A stretch of 64,000 nucleotides of DNA from an uncultured Collinsella sp. (GTDB lineage: Bacteria; Actinomycetota; Coriobacteriia; Coriobacteriales; Coriobacteriaceae). The notes beneath the pieces are model-generated. The model saw only the letters and a list, made by a program, of their open reading frames with translations, was not told where the DNA came from and did not search any database. The DNA is taken from contig UQKQ01000005.1 in assembly GCA_900541645.1 (NCBI GenBank), forward strand, positions 62,001 through 126,000, in the 5' to 3' direction. The position numbers were made by a program, and so were the translations under genes. Positions 1-10,100 of this stretch are shown in pieces (the first letter of the stretch is position 1; each line of letters begins with the position of its first letter).

Positions 1-1854
1 GGCTTTGAGGAGAACGGCCGCACGTTCTACCGCACGGTGGACACGCAGGACATCCTGGCCGTCCCTTATGACATCCCCGTCGTGGGCTATGCCGGCGAGA
101 CTGTCAACAAGCTGCGCGTCTGGGCTGCCGAGCCGGTCGAGGAGCACTTTGACCTTGAGGCCTTCAACCGCGGTGACTATGCCCTGGCCGACGCCGAGCG
201 CGCCGAGGCCGAAGCCATCAGCGCCATCCTCTACCCCAACGACGCCGGCGAGCACGGCCGTCTGCTGCGCCTGAAGCAGGAGTACCTGTTTGTCTCGGCC
301 GGCATCTACAGCCTACTCGACACCTTTGAGAAGGAGCACGGCGAGAATTGGGATCTGCTGCCGCAGTTTGTTGCCATCCACACCAACGACACGCACCCGG
401 CCATGTGCGGCCCCGAGCTCATGCGCATCCTCATCGACGAGAAGAAGCTCGAGTGGGATGACGCCTGGAACATCGTGACGCAGGTCGTGAGCTACACCAA
501 CCACACCATCCTGCCCGAGGCCCTGGAGAAGTGGCCCATCGGCATGTTCTCCAAGCTCCTCCCCCGCGTGTACCAGATCATCGACGAGATCAGCCGTCGT
601 TGGCACGAGTCGTTCGACACCACGCAGGAGGGCTGGCAGGAGCGTCTGCGTCAGACCGCCATCCTGTGGGACGGCGAGATTCGCATGGCCAACCTGTCCG
701 TGATCTGCAGCCATAGCGTCAACGGCGTGGCCAAGATCCACTCCGACATCATCAAGAACATCGTGCTCAAGGACTTCTATGCCCTGACGCCCGAAAAGTT
801 CAACAACAAGACCAACGGCATCTCGCACCGTCGCTTCTTTGCCGAGGCCAACCCCACCTACGCCAAGCTCGTGACCGAGGCCATTGGCGACGGCTGGCTG
901 AAGGACGCCTTTGAGCTGGAGAAACTCAAGGAGTTCCAGAACGACACCGAGTTCCTGAAGGCCGTGGGTGCCTCCAAGCGCGCCAACAAGGAGCGCCTGG
1001 CCGCCTACGTTAAGGCCGAGACCGGTCTGGTCATTGACCCCAACACCGTCTTCGATGTCCAGGTGAAGCGCTTCCACGCCTACAAGCGCCAGCTCATGAA
1101 CATCATGAAGGTGATGGACATCTACAACCGTCGCATCGCCGATCCCAACTTCCACGTGACGCCGACGACCTTCATCTTTAGCGGCAAGGCTGCCTCCAGC
1201 TACACCTTTGCCAAGGAGACCATCCGCCTCATTAACTCCGTGGCCGACGTCATCAACAACGATCCGCGCGTCAACGAGGTCATGAAGGTCTGCTTTATCC
1301 CCAACTTCCGCGTGAGCAACGCCCAGCTCATCTACCCCGCTGCCGAGATCTCGGAGCAGATCTCCACGGCCGGCAAGGAGGCCTCGGGCACGTCCAACAT
1401 GAAGCTCATGATGAACGGCGCCATTACGCTGGGTACCCTCGACGGCGCCAACATCGAGATCGCCGACCTGGCCGGCCGCGAGAACGAGGCCATCTTTGGT
1501 CTGACCGCCCCCGAGGTCGAGCAGCTCTGGGCATCGAACAGCTACTTTGCGTGGGATACCCTCAACGGCGACCGTGAGCGTCTGGGCCGCGTGATGGACG
1601 AGCTCAAGGACAACACCTTTGCGGGTCTTTCGGGCAACTTTGAGAGCATCTACAACGAGCTCATGAACAACAACGACCCCGACCTGGTCATGGCCGATTT
1701 CCGCAGCTACGTGGATGCGTGGGAGAAGCTCACGGGCAGCTACGGCGACCAGGAGACCTGGAACCGCAAGGCCCTGCTCAACACCGCCTCGAGCGGCTGG
1801 TTCTCGAGCGACCGCACCATTCGCGAGTACCGCGACGAGATCTGGCACGCGTAA
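1..1854 (+). CDS. glgP: Glycogen phosphorylase, C-terminal part (5' end outside window)
   Basis: The open frame runs in from the left edge, so only the C-terminal 617 residues are present. Glycogen/starch phosphorylase (GT35) releases glucose 1-phosphate from the non-reducing ends of glycogen using phosphate and PLP. The hallmark stretch EASGTSNMKLMMNGA is present; its lysine (about residue 468 of this fragment) is the expected PLP Schiff-base residue, followed by TLDGANIEI. The glucan-binding VKRFHAYKRQ motif is also seen. It heads a glgP-glgC-glgD-glgA array, so degradation and synthesis are encoded together. The 108-base gap to glgC holds a small hairpin (CGACGGGCG arms, 1892-1922) and the glgC ribosome site. 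Family assignment is secure. Confidence 0.97.
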   Translation, partial: GFEENGRTFYRTVDTQDILAVPYDIPVVGYAGETVNKLRVWAAEPVEEHFDLEAFNRGDYALADAERAEAEAISAILYPNDAGEHGRLLRLKQEYLFVSAGIYSLLDTFEKEHGENWDLLPQFVAIHTNDTHPAMCGPELMRILIDEKKLEWDDAWNIVTQVVSYTNHTILPEALEKWPIGMFSKLLPRVYQIIDEISRRWHESFDTTQEGWQERLRQTAILWDGEIRMANLSVICSHSVNGVAKIHSDIIKNIVLKDFYALTPEKFNNKTNGISHRRFFAEANPTYAKLVTEAIGDGWLKDAFELEKLKEFQNDTEFLKAVGASKRANKERLAAYVKAETGLVIDPNTVFDVQVKRFHAYKRQLMNIMKVMDIYNRRIADPNFHVTPTTFIFSGKAASSYTFAKETIRLINSVADVINNDPRVNEVMKVCFIPNFRVSNAQLIYPAAEISEQISTAGKEASGTSNMKLMMNGAITLGTLDGANIEIADLAGRENEAIFGLTAPEVEQLWASNSYFAWDTLNGDRERLGRVMDELKDNTFAGLSGNFESIYNELMNNNDPDLVMADFRSYVDAWEKLTGSYGDQETWNRKALLNTASSGWFSSDRTIREYRDEIWHA

Positions 1855-1962
1855 AGGCGCGCGAGCTCCCCTATGCCAGCACGGCATTACTCGACGGGCG
1901 TGACGTTGCGCCGCGCCCGTCGCTAATGGGTTTAGGAACATCGATGACAGAAGGAGAAATCG

Positions 1963-3111
1963 ATGAGTAAGAAAGAATGCATCGCGATGCTCCTCGCAGG
2001 AGGACAGGGCAGCCGATTGGGGGCACTCACCCAAAAGATCGCTAAGCCGGCGGTTAGCTTTGGTGGCAAGTTCCGCATTATCGACTTTTCGCTGTCCAAC
2101 TGCTCCAACTCGGGCATCGACACGGTGGGCGTTCTGACGCAGTATCGTCCCTACCTGCTGCATGCCTATGTGGGCTCCGGCGAGGCCTGGGATCTGGACA
2201 GCCGTGACGGCGGCGTATCGATCCTGCCGCCGTACGAGACGCAGACCGGCGGCGCCTGGTATGCGGGCACGGCCGACGCCATTACGCAGAACCTCGACTA
2301 CATCAAGGCCAACGACCCCAAGTACGTCCTGATTCTTTCGGGCGATCACCTGTATCGCATGGACTACCGCAAGATGCTCAAGACGCACATTGAGAACAAC
2401 GCCGACCTCACGGTGAGCGTTATGCCCGTGCCGTGGGAAGAGGCCAGCCGCTTTGGCATCCTGACCACCGACCCCGAGGACGGGCGCATCACCAAGTTCA
2501 CCGAGAAGCCCGATAAGCCCGATTCGAACCTCGCGTCCATGGGCATCTACATCTTCTCGGCCGACGTGCTGATCGAGGCACTCGAAGAGGACGCTCTGGA
2601 CCAGCGCTCGAGCCACGACTTTGGCAAGGACATCATCCCCAAGCTGCTCGGCGAGGGCAAGCGCCTGTACAGCTACGAGTTCCACGGCTTTTGGAAGGAC
2701 GTCGGCACCATCGCCAGCTTCCACGAGACCTCGATGGACCTGCTGGGCAACAACCCCGAGTTCGATTTGTTCGACAAGCACTTCCCCATCATGTCCAACA
2801 TCACCACGCGTCCGCCGCACTACATTGGCCCGGACGGCCGCCTGGACGACTGCCTGGTCTCCAACGGCTGCAAGATCTACGGCACCGCTCGCCACTCAAT
2901 CCTTTCGACCGATGTCATCATCGAGGAGCGCGCCGTGGTCGAGGACTCCGTGCTGCTGCCGGGTGCGCACGTTAAGAGCGGCGCGCACATCTGCCGCGCT
3001 ATTTTGGGCGAGAACTCCACGGTCGAAGAGGGCGTGAAGCTCGGCTCTGTCGATACCACCAAGGATACGGCCGTCGTTGGAAATGACGTCGTTATCGGGA
3101 AGGGGGAATGA
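1963..3111 (+). CDS. glgC: Glucose-1-phosphate adenylyltransferase, catalytic subunit
   Basis: Makes ADP-glucose from glucose 1-phosphate and ATP, the donor for glycogen synthase. The 382-residue protein starts MSKKECIAMLLAGGQGSRLG, the nucleotide-binding signature of the family. It carries KPAVSFGGKFRIIDF and GDHLYRMDY in the nucleotidyltransferase half, and a left-handed beta-helix C-terminus with repeated hydrophobic steps. AAGGAG (1951-1956) lies six bases before the ATG. The next gene, glgD, begins four bases after the stop, so the two subunits are probably translated together as a GlgC/GlgD heteromer, as in other Gram-positives. Confidence 0.96.
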   Translation: MSKKECIAMLLAGGQGSRLGALTQKIAKPAVSFGGKFRIIDFSLSNCSNSGIDTVGVLTQYRPYLLHAYVGSGEAWDLDSRDGGVSILPPYETQTGGAWYAGTADAITQNLDYIKANDPKYVLILSGDHLYRMDYRKMLKTHIENNADLTVSVMPVPWEEASRFGILTTDPEDGRITKFTEKPDKPDSNLASMGIYIFSADVLIEALEEDALDQRSSHDFGKDIIPKLLGEGKRLYSYEFHGFWKDVGTIASFHETSMDLLGNNPEFDLFDKHFPIMSNITTRPPHYIGPDGRLDDCLVSNGCKIYGTARHSILSTDVIIEERAVVEDSVLLPGAHVKSGAHICRAILGENSTVEEGVKLGSVDTTKDTAVVGNDVVIGKGE

Positions 3112-3115
3112 TCCG

Positions 3116-4243
3116 ATGATCAATCGCAAGGCCATCGGTTATATCACCGCTAACTACTCTTCGAGCTACGGCAGCGTCCTGCTCAAGGACCGCCCCATCG
3201 CGTCCGTTCCCTTTTTGGGCCGCTACCGCCTGATCGACTTTCCGCTGTCCAACATGATGAATGCCGGCATTAAGACCGTCGGCGTCGTCATGCCGGGCAA
3301 CTACCGCTCGCTGATCGACCACGTTGGTTCGGGCAAGGACTGGGGTCTGGACCGCAAGAAGGGCGGCCTGTTCATGGTGCCCGGCAACGCGTATGGCACC
3401 ACCAAGGGCGGCATGCGCTTCCTGCTGCGCGACATCATCTCCAACAAGACGCTGTTCCAGCGCTCGGACAAGCCCTATGTTGTGATGATGGGCACCAACA
3501 TCATCTTTAACATGGACCTCAACACCATCATCGACGCGCACGAGAACTCCGGTGCCCAGATGACCGTGGTGTACTGCAAGGCCACGCGCAACGTCGATGA
3601 CGAGACCAAACTCGAAATTAACGAGAACGGTCGCCTGACGGGCGTGAGCGCCGGCGTCGTGTACGGCGACAACGCCTCTATGGACTGCTGCATCGTCAAC
3701 CGCGAGACGCTGCTCGAGATCATCGATCACTACCAGGCAGCCGACTATCTGGACCTGCTCGAGGCACTCCAAGGCGACTTTGGCAACATCGACGTGTGCA
3801 GCTACGAGTACAAGGGCGAGGTCGTGGGCGTGTTTAGCGAGAAGTCGCTGTATCGCCGCAGCATGGACCTGCTCGACCAGACCGTGGCCGACCAGCTCTT
3901 TGACCCCGAGCGCCCAATCCTGACCAAGGCTCACGACGTGCCGCCTTCGCGCTATGCGACCGGCAGCCACGCGTGCAACTCGATCATCTCGGCCGGCTGC
4001 ATCATCAAGGGCACCGTGCGTAACTCGATCCTGTCGCGCGGCGTTGTGGTCGAAGAGGGCGCTTCGGTGACCAATTCGATCATCAACCAGAGCTGTGTCA
4101 TCAAGAGCGGTGCACGAGTTGAGAACGCCATTCTGGACAAGAACAACGTGGTTCCCATCAACACCGAGCTTCGAGGCACGCCCGAGAACATCCTGGTGCT
4201 GGGCAAGGCTCCGTTAACTTCCGACACAACCATCGTACGTTAA
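3116..4243 (+). CDS. glgD: Glucose-1-phosphate adenylyltransferase subunit GlgD
   Basis: Homologue of GlgC with a degenerate catalytic signature: the N-terminus reads MINRKAIGYITANYSSSYGS where GlgC has LLAGGQGSRLG. This is typical of GlgD, which modulates or stabilises GlgC. The protein has 375 residues, with the conserved VPFLGRYRLIDFPLSN stretch and a beta-helix C-terminus (GCIIKGTVRNSILSRGV). The ATG at 3116 is chosen over an in-frame upstream start at 3077, which would overlap glgC; GGGAAGGGGG precedes it. Downstream, a perfect 12-base-pair hairpin (4275-4310) separates it from glgA. Confidence 0.95.
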   Translation: MINRKAIGYITANYSSSYGSVLLKDRPIASVPFLGRYRLIDFPLSNMMNAGIKTVGVVMPGNYRSLIDHVGSGKDWGLDRKKGGLFMVPGNAYGTTKGGMRFLLRDIISNKTLFQRSDKPYVVMMGTNIIFNMDLNTIIDAHENSGAQMTVVYCKATRNVDDETKLEINENGRLTGVSAGVVYGDNASMDCCIVNRETLLEIIDHYQAADYLDLLEALQGDFGNIDVCSYEYKGEVVGVFSEKSLYRRSMDLLDQTVADQLFDPERPILTKAHDVPPSRYATGSHACNSIISAGCIIKGTVRNSILSRGVVVEEGASVTNSIINQSCVIKSGARVENAILDKNNVVPINTELRGTPENILVLGKAPLTSDTTIVR

Positions 4244-4274
4244 CGTTGGCACCGCAACATCGCTCGTAACAGGT

Positions 4275-4310
4275 AGAATAGCCGCCCGGTTAGCGCCAGG
4301 CGGCTATTCT
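4275..4310 (+). other. Hairpin between glgD and glgA
   Basis: Arms AGAATAGCCGCC (4275-4286) and GGCGGCTATTCT (4299-4310) pair perfectly over 12 base pairs with a 12-base loop. No T-run follows, so it is not a classical intrinsic terminator. It could stabilise the upstream mRNA or lower read-through into glgA. Confidence 0.6.
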
Positions 4311-4333
4311 CGAATTGCAACATGGGAGACAAT

Positions 4334-6712
4334 ATGGCAGATTCCAGCAAAAAGATGCAGATCGTGTTTGCCTCGGCCGAGTGCGCACCGTTTGTTAAGA
4401 CCGGTGGCCTGGGTGACGTGGCGGGCTCGCTGCCTGCAGCACTCGTGCGCGCCGGCGCCGAGGTCATCGTGATGGTGCCCAAATACGCCACCATCAAGGA
4501 CGAGTACAAGGCGCAGATGGAGCACTTTGCCGACTTTTACGTGAGCCTGGGCTGGCGCAACGAGTACTGCGGGCTGGAGAAGCTCGAGCACGACGGCGTC
4601 ACCTATATGTTCGTGGACAACGAGCGCTACTTTGCGCGCGATTATCCGTACGGCTTCTTCGACGACGGCGAGCGCTTCGCGTTCTTCTCCAAGGCCATCA
4701 CCGAGAGCCTGCAGCACCTGCCCGAGGGCTTTGAGTGCGACATCCTGCACTGCAACGACTGGCAGACGGCACTGGCGCCCGTGTTCTTGCGCGAGTTCTA
4801 CCAGGGCCTGCCGCTGTACGACCGCGTCAAGACTGTGTTCTCGATCCACAACGTGGCGTTCCAGGGCCAGTTTAGCGACACCGTGATGGAGGACATCCTG
4901 GGTGTGGCGCATATTCCGGCGGCTGCTACGCAGCTGCGTTGCGACGCCTGCAGCATCAACTACATGCTGGGCGCGCTGCACTATGCCGATGCCATTACCA
5001 CGGTGAGCCCCACCTATGCGGGCGAGATCCAGACGCCCGAGTTTGGCGAGGGCCTGGACGGCGTACTGCGCGAGCGCTCCTACGCGCTGCAGGGCATCCT
5101 CAACGGCATTGACGTGGCGGCCTTTGACCCGGCAACCGACAAGCGCATTGCCGCCAACTACACCGTGGAGGACCGTTCCGGCAAGGCCGTGTGCAAGGCC
5201 AAGCTACAGGAAGAGCTGGGCCTCGAGGTTCGCGACGACCGCCCGCTCATGGTGATGGTCACGCGCCTGACGCGCCAGAAGGGCATGGACCTGGTCATGT
5301 ACGCGCTCGACCGAATCCTGTCCGGCGGCGTTCAGGTGGCCGTGCTGGGTACCGGCGACCGCGACTACGAGGACGGCCTGCGCTACTTCCAGGACAAGTA
5401 CCCCGGCACCATGGCCGCGCGCATCGAGTTCGATCCTGCGCTGTCGCAGCGCATGTACGCCGCCGCCGATATGTTCCTGATGCCTTCGAAGTTTGAGCCC
5501 TGCGGCCTGTCGCAGATCATCGCCATGCGCTACGGTACTCTGCCGATTGTTCGCGAGACCGGCGGCCTGAAGGACACCGTGATCCCGTACAACGAGTTTA
5601 CCGGCGAGGGCACGGGCTTCTCGTTTAGCAACTTTAACGGCGACGAGATGGGCGATGCGGTGTTCCGTGCGGCACGCCTGTTCTGGGATAATCGCGAGGC
5701 CTGGAATCAGCTGGTCACGCAGGCCATGAGCCAGGACTTTAGCTGGACGCGCTCGGCCGACAAGTATCTGGACCTGTACTTCTTTATGCACCCGGAGATT
5801 GAGCGCCCAGCGGCTGTGGAGGCTGCTACGGCCGTAGAGGAGCCGGTTGCTGATGAGGCCGAGCCTGCGGCGACCGTTAAGGAGCCCGCTGTCGCCGAGG
5901 AGCCCAAGGCCGAGGAGAAGCCGGTTGAAGCTAAGCCCGTTAAGGCCGATCCTGAGGTGAAGGTCGAGGCTACTCCCGAGCCCGAGCCTGAGGTGAAGCC
6001 CGCTGCGAAGCCTGCCACCAAAAAGACGACGACCCGCAAGGCAACGGCTAAGAAGGCTACGACCACGAAGGCCACTGCGAGCAAGACCACCGCTGCCAAG
6101 GCAACTACTGCCAAGGCATCGACCACGCGCAAGCGCACGACCGCCGCTGCCAAGAAGGCCAACGAGGTCGAGGCTGCTCCCGAGGTAAAGGCCGCCGCCG
6201 AGGCTAAGCCTGCGGCAAAGGCTCCGGCCAAGACCGCTGCCAAGAAGACGGCTGCAACCACCAAGAAGGCAACGGCAGCCAAGAAGACCACGGCTACGAA
6301 GTCGACGACGGCCAAGGCCGCTACGACGAAGGCCGCCGCGAAGACGGCCCCGAAGGCTACTGCAAAGCCCGCCGTCAAGGTCGAGGAGGCGCCCTCCGAG
6401 CCCGAGGCCAAGGCAGCTGTCGAGGCAAAGCCGGCCGCCAAGACCACCACGCGCAAACGCGCCGCGACGACGGCCAAGAAGACCACGACCAAGGCTGCAG
6501 CTCCCAAGGCAGAGGGTAAGGCCGAGGACAAGCCCGCAGTAAAGGCCGAGCCGACTCCGAAGGCTGCCGAGGTTAAGGCCGCTCCCAAGACTAAGGCAAA
6601 GACCGAGCCCGCCAAGGAGACCCCGGTCTCCCCCGCCGTTTCGGCCGAGGAAAAGGCTCCGACCAAGAAGACCTCCGTCCGCAAGGCAACGGCCGCCCGC
6701 AAGCGCCGCTAA
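4334..6712 (+). CDS. glgA: Glycogen synthase (GT5) with long Lys/Ala/Thr-rich C-terminal tail
   Basis: Transfers glucose from ADP-glucose to growing glycogen. About the first 488 of 792 residues form a normal GT5 synthase: FVKTGGLGDVAG near the N-terminus (ADP-glucose site), IHNVAFQGQF, MVTRLTRQKGMDL, and the C-terminal FEPCGLSQIIAMRYGTLPI with the conserved glutamate. After FFMHPEIERP the protein changes to about 300 residues dominated by Ala, Lys, Thr, Glu and Pro. This tail first alternates acidic and basic blocks, then has repeats such as KKATTTKATASKTTAAK that resemble histone H1-like tails. Bacterial GlgA is normally about 480 residues, so the tail is extra. I chose ATG 4334 (GGAG five bases upstream) over 4322. 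A strong terminator follows. Confidence 0.93.
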   Translation: MADSSKKMQIVFASAECAPFVKTGGLGDVAGSLPAALVRAGAEVIVMVPKYATIKDEYKAQMEHFADFYVSLGWRNEYCGLEKLEHDGVTYMFVDNERYFARDYPYGFFDDGERFAFFSKAITESLQHLPEGFECDILHCNDWQTALAPVFLREFYQGLPLYDRVKTVFSIHNVAFQGQFSDTVMEDILGVAHIPAAATQLRCDACSINYMLGALHYADAITTVSPTYAGEIQTPEFGEGLDGVLRERSYALQGILNGIDVAAFDPATDKRIAANYTVEDRSGKAVCKAKLQEELGLEVRDDRPLMVMVTRLTRQKGMDLVMYALDRILSGGVQVAVLGTGDRDYEDGLRYFQDKYPGTMAARIEFDPALSQRMYAAADMFLMPSKFEPCGLSQIIAMRYGTLPIVRETGGLKDTVIPYNEFTGEGTGFSFSNFNGDEMGDAVFRAARLFWDNREAWNQLVTQAMSQDFSWTRSADKYLDLYFFMHPEIERPAAVEAATAVEEPVADEAEPAATVKEPAVAEEPKAEEKPVEAKPVKADPEVKVEATPEPEPEVKPAAKPATKKTTTRKATAKKATTTKATASKTTAAKATTAKASTTRKRTTAAAKKANEVEAAPEVKAAAEAKPAAKAPAKTAAKKTAATTKKATAAKKTTATKSTTAKAATTKAAAKTAPKATAKPAVKVEEAPSEPEAKAAVEAKPAAKTTTRKRAATTAKKTTTKAAAPKAEGKAEDKPAVKAEPTPKAAEVKAAPKTKAKTEPAKETPVSPAVSAEEKAPTKKTSVRKATAARKRR

Positions 6713-6737
6713 TCCGGACGATTAAAACTAAATCCTC

Positions 6738-6780
6738 AACGCAAAAGAGGGCGCCCCAACCAGGCGCCCTCTTTTGCGTT
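6738..6780 (+). terminator. Intrinsic terminator after glgA
   Basis: AACGCAAAAGAGGGCGCC (6738-6755) pairs perfectly with the complementary arm at 6763-6780, with a short CCAACCA loop. The distal arm contains CTCTTTT. It would end the glycogen operon transcript. Confidence 0.85.
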
Positions 6781-7140
6781 GAACTTCGCATTAAAAAGAG
6801 GGCCGGTTTACTACGACAAAATGGCTCCGGCCGACCACGGCGAGTAATCTTCGAAATTAAGAACGCTTCTAGCTGCGGTTTTAATATCACCAAAATGACC
6901 GTGGTTGAGATCATTCAATTCGTCGTAGTAAACCGGGTTACTTTTGTTGGCTACAAATAGTATCGGTATAGACGTTTTAAATATCGCGATAATTTGAGTG
7001 GTAAAACGATTTTCTAGGACAACCGTTCGCCGATGGTAAACGGATGTTGTTTATACAGCCTGTGTACAACAGATATACTTATATCTTGTGCGTAAAGCCC
7101 ATGGCCCGCAGGCCGTGATTCTATTGAACTGGACCGAATT
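6781..7140. other. Intergenic stretch with a 15-bp inverted repeat; no gene seen
   Basis: This AT-richer gap between glgA and the GH13-GH77 fusion gene holds no convincing reading frame. Within it, CCGGTTTACTACGAC (6803-6817) and its exact reverse complement (6922-6936) enclose about 104 bases. The inner flanks GACCACGG (6833) and CCGTGGTT (6899) also pair with one wobble. Further right, TGTTGT...ACAACA (7045-7071) precedes TATACT (7074-7079), a possible promoter and operator region for the downstream enzyme; this is weak. Confidence 0.5.
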
Positions 7141-10100
7141 ATGAGATTGATTCACAACAGCCGTCTGCCGCAGTTTCGTACTCCGTTTGGCGCTGTGACC
7201 ACTGGAACTTCCGTTTCGCTCTCGGTGATTTTGGAGGATGCCGACCCCAACCAGGCAACGCTTACGCTGCGCACCTGGGTCGATGAGATCGGTGAGTCTC
7301 TGTATCCCATGACACACGAGGGCGACGGCATATTTACCGTAGAGCTTGAGTGCGCCGAGCCCTGTCTTATCTGGTACAGCTTTATCTGCAATATCGAGGG
7401 CCAGCCCGAGGTCCGCCTGGGCGCACCGCAGGGTCGCACCGGTGGCGAGGGCGTAACTTACAACTATGCCGAGGTCCCGTCCTTCCAGATCACCGTCTAC
7501 AAGCACCGCGAAGTTCGTCCCGAGTGGTACGAGCGTGGCATGGTCTACCAGATCTTCCCCGACCGCTATGCCCGCGACGAAAACTGGCGCGAGCGTACGC
7601 TGGCCGAAGTCAAAAAGCCGCGCAACGGAATCCAACGCCGCATAGTCGAGGACTGGAACGAACCGCCCGAGTACGAGCGTGCCGAAGACGGCTCCATCAA
7701 GACCTGGGACTTTTACGGCGGTTCGCTCAAGGGTATCCAAAATGACCTACCCCGCATCGCCGAGCTGGGCTTTACGGCCATCTACCTCAACCCGATCTTT
7801 GAGGCCGCGAGCAACCACCGCTACGATACGGCCGACTACACCAAGATTGACCCGATCCTGGGCACCGAGCAGGACTTTACCGAGCTGTGTCAGGCGGCCG
7901 AGAAGCTTGGCATTTCCATCATTCTGGACGGTGTGTTCAACCATACGGGCGACGACTCGATCTACTTTAACCGCTACGGCAATTATCCCGGCGTCGGTGC
8001 TTGGCAGAGCGAGGACTCGCCGTGGCGCGATGCATTTTACTTCCATGAGGACGGTTCGTATGACTGCTGGTGGGGCGTGGGCAACATGCCCGCCATCAAC
8101 GAGAATTCTGAACTGGTGCGCGAGCGGCTCTTGGGCAAGGACGGCGTGATCCGTAAATGGCTGCGTGCCGGTGCCCATGGCTGGCGACTCGATGTGGCCG
8201 ACGAGCTTTCCGACGACTTCCTGGCCGAGATCAAAAAGGCCGTGCTCGCCGAGAAGCCCGACGCGCTGCTGCTCGGCGAGGTCTGGGAGGACGCTTCCAA
8301 CAAGATCAGCTATGGCCACCTGCGTCGCTATCTGCAGGGCTCGGAGCTCGACTCCGCCATGGACTACCCCTTCCGCGACATGGTCATCGGCTTTTTGATG
8401 GGCTACAAAAACGCCTACCAGGCAGCCGAGGATATCGAAACCCTGCGCGAGAACTACCCGCGCGAGGCACTAGCCTGCGCGCTCAATCTGCTTTCGAGCC
8501 ACGACCGCCCGCGCATTATCTCGGTGCTCGGCGGTGGCCCCGACGAGTCGCAGCTGCCCGAGAGCGAGCGCAGCAAATGGCGCCTGGACGATAACTCGAT
8601 GGGCCTGGCCAAGAGCCGTTTTTGGCTGGCGACGCTCATGCAGATGACCTTCCCGGGTGTACCCTCAATCTATTACGGCGACGAGTACGGCTTGGAGGGC
8701 CTTACCGACCCGGGCAACCGCCGCACCCTGCCGACCAAAGACCAACTCCACGACTTCGACACACTGGCCATCGTTAAGAACGCGTCTGCCGTGCGCCGTG
8801 CGCTGCCCTTTATGGTCGATGGCGAGATCAAGGCCTTTGCGCTCAACGACGAAGTCTTGGCTTACACCCGCACGGGCAAAGACGGCGAGGCCGCGACGGT
8901 TATCATCAACCGCAGTCTGCGCAATTCGCACCGCGTGACGATTCCGGCGCTCGGCGAATGCGCGAGCGACGTGATCAGCGGTCGCGAGTGCGAGATCCAC
9001 AACGGCACGGTCACGCTCGATCTGTATCCGCTGGGTTCGTCGATCATCTATCACCACGCCGAGCAGCGCCTGCAGGAGCCGCTCGATCACGGTGCGGGTG
9101 TTGTGTGCCATATCACATCGGTGCCGACCGATGACGGCAAGCCCGGTACGATCGGCGCGCCCACGCGTCGCTTTATCGACCATCTGGCCGCCATGGGCAT
9201 GCGCTACTGGCAGGTTTTGCCCGTCAATCCCACGGACTTCTTCCGCTCCCCCTACGCCGGTCCTTCGGCCTTTGCAGGCAATATCGACCTGCTACCCGAG
9301 AGCCACGAGGAGCTGGCAGCCGACTTTGAGACCTGGAAGGCCCGCGGCGGGGAGGATGCCGATCCGCTGTACACCGCGTTTAAACATCGCAATGCCGATT
9401 GGCTCGAAAAGTACTGCGTCTATATGGCCGTCAAAAAGTACTTTGAGGGCGAGTCGCGCCACGATTGGCCGGCAGATGTTGCTCGCTACAACGAGCATCT
9501 GATCGACGACAAGCGCTTCCACAACGAGGCCGAGCTTCAAGCGTACATGCAGTACCGCTTTGACCTGGCTTGGTGCGAGCTCATGAACTATGCGCACAAG
9601 AAGGGCATAGAGGTTATCGGCGATATTCCTATGTACGTGTCCGACGATTCGGCAGACGCGTGGAGCGAACCCGAGAACTTCTGGCTTTCCGATACCGGCA
9701 AGGCGATTGAGATTTCCGGCGCGCCGCCCGACAACTTTGCGCCCGAGGGCCAGGTGTGGGGCAACCCGACGTTCCGCTGGGACCACATGAAGCAGAACGG
9801 CTATAGCTGGTGGATGGATCGCCTGCGCCGCGCGTTTTCGCTCTACGACCGTGTGCGTCTGGATCACTTCCTGGGCTTCCACAGCTACTTTAGTATCCCC
9901 GCAGGCAAGGCTTGCGCCGAAGGTCGCTGGCTGGCGGGACCGGGCAAAGACCTGTTCCAGACTGCCTACGACGAGCTGGGTCCGCTCAACTTTATCGCCG
10001 AGGACCTGGGCTATTTGACGCCCGGTGTTCGCGCCATGGCTTCGACCTGCGGTTTCCCCGGCATGGACGTGCTGGAGTTTAGCGATTACGACGTCCGTTG

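Noticed and set aside
313..2895. Leftward 860-codon open frame across glgP and glgC
   Set aside because: It spans two well-supported rightward genes and their intergenic gap. Its composition is the mirror of their codons, with no recognisable domain.
5707..6702. Leftward 331-codon Ala/Val-rich open frame that looks membrane-like
   Set aside because: It is the antisense of the Lys/Ala/Thr repeats of the GlgA tail; Lys codons read backward give Phe and Leu.
7045..7079. TGTTGT...ACAACA plus TATACT as a defined operator-promoter of the GH13-GH77 gene
   Set aside because: Six-base arms are short, and no minus-35 sits at proper spacing, so it is mentioned only as a weak candidate in the intergenic entry.
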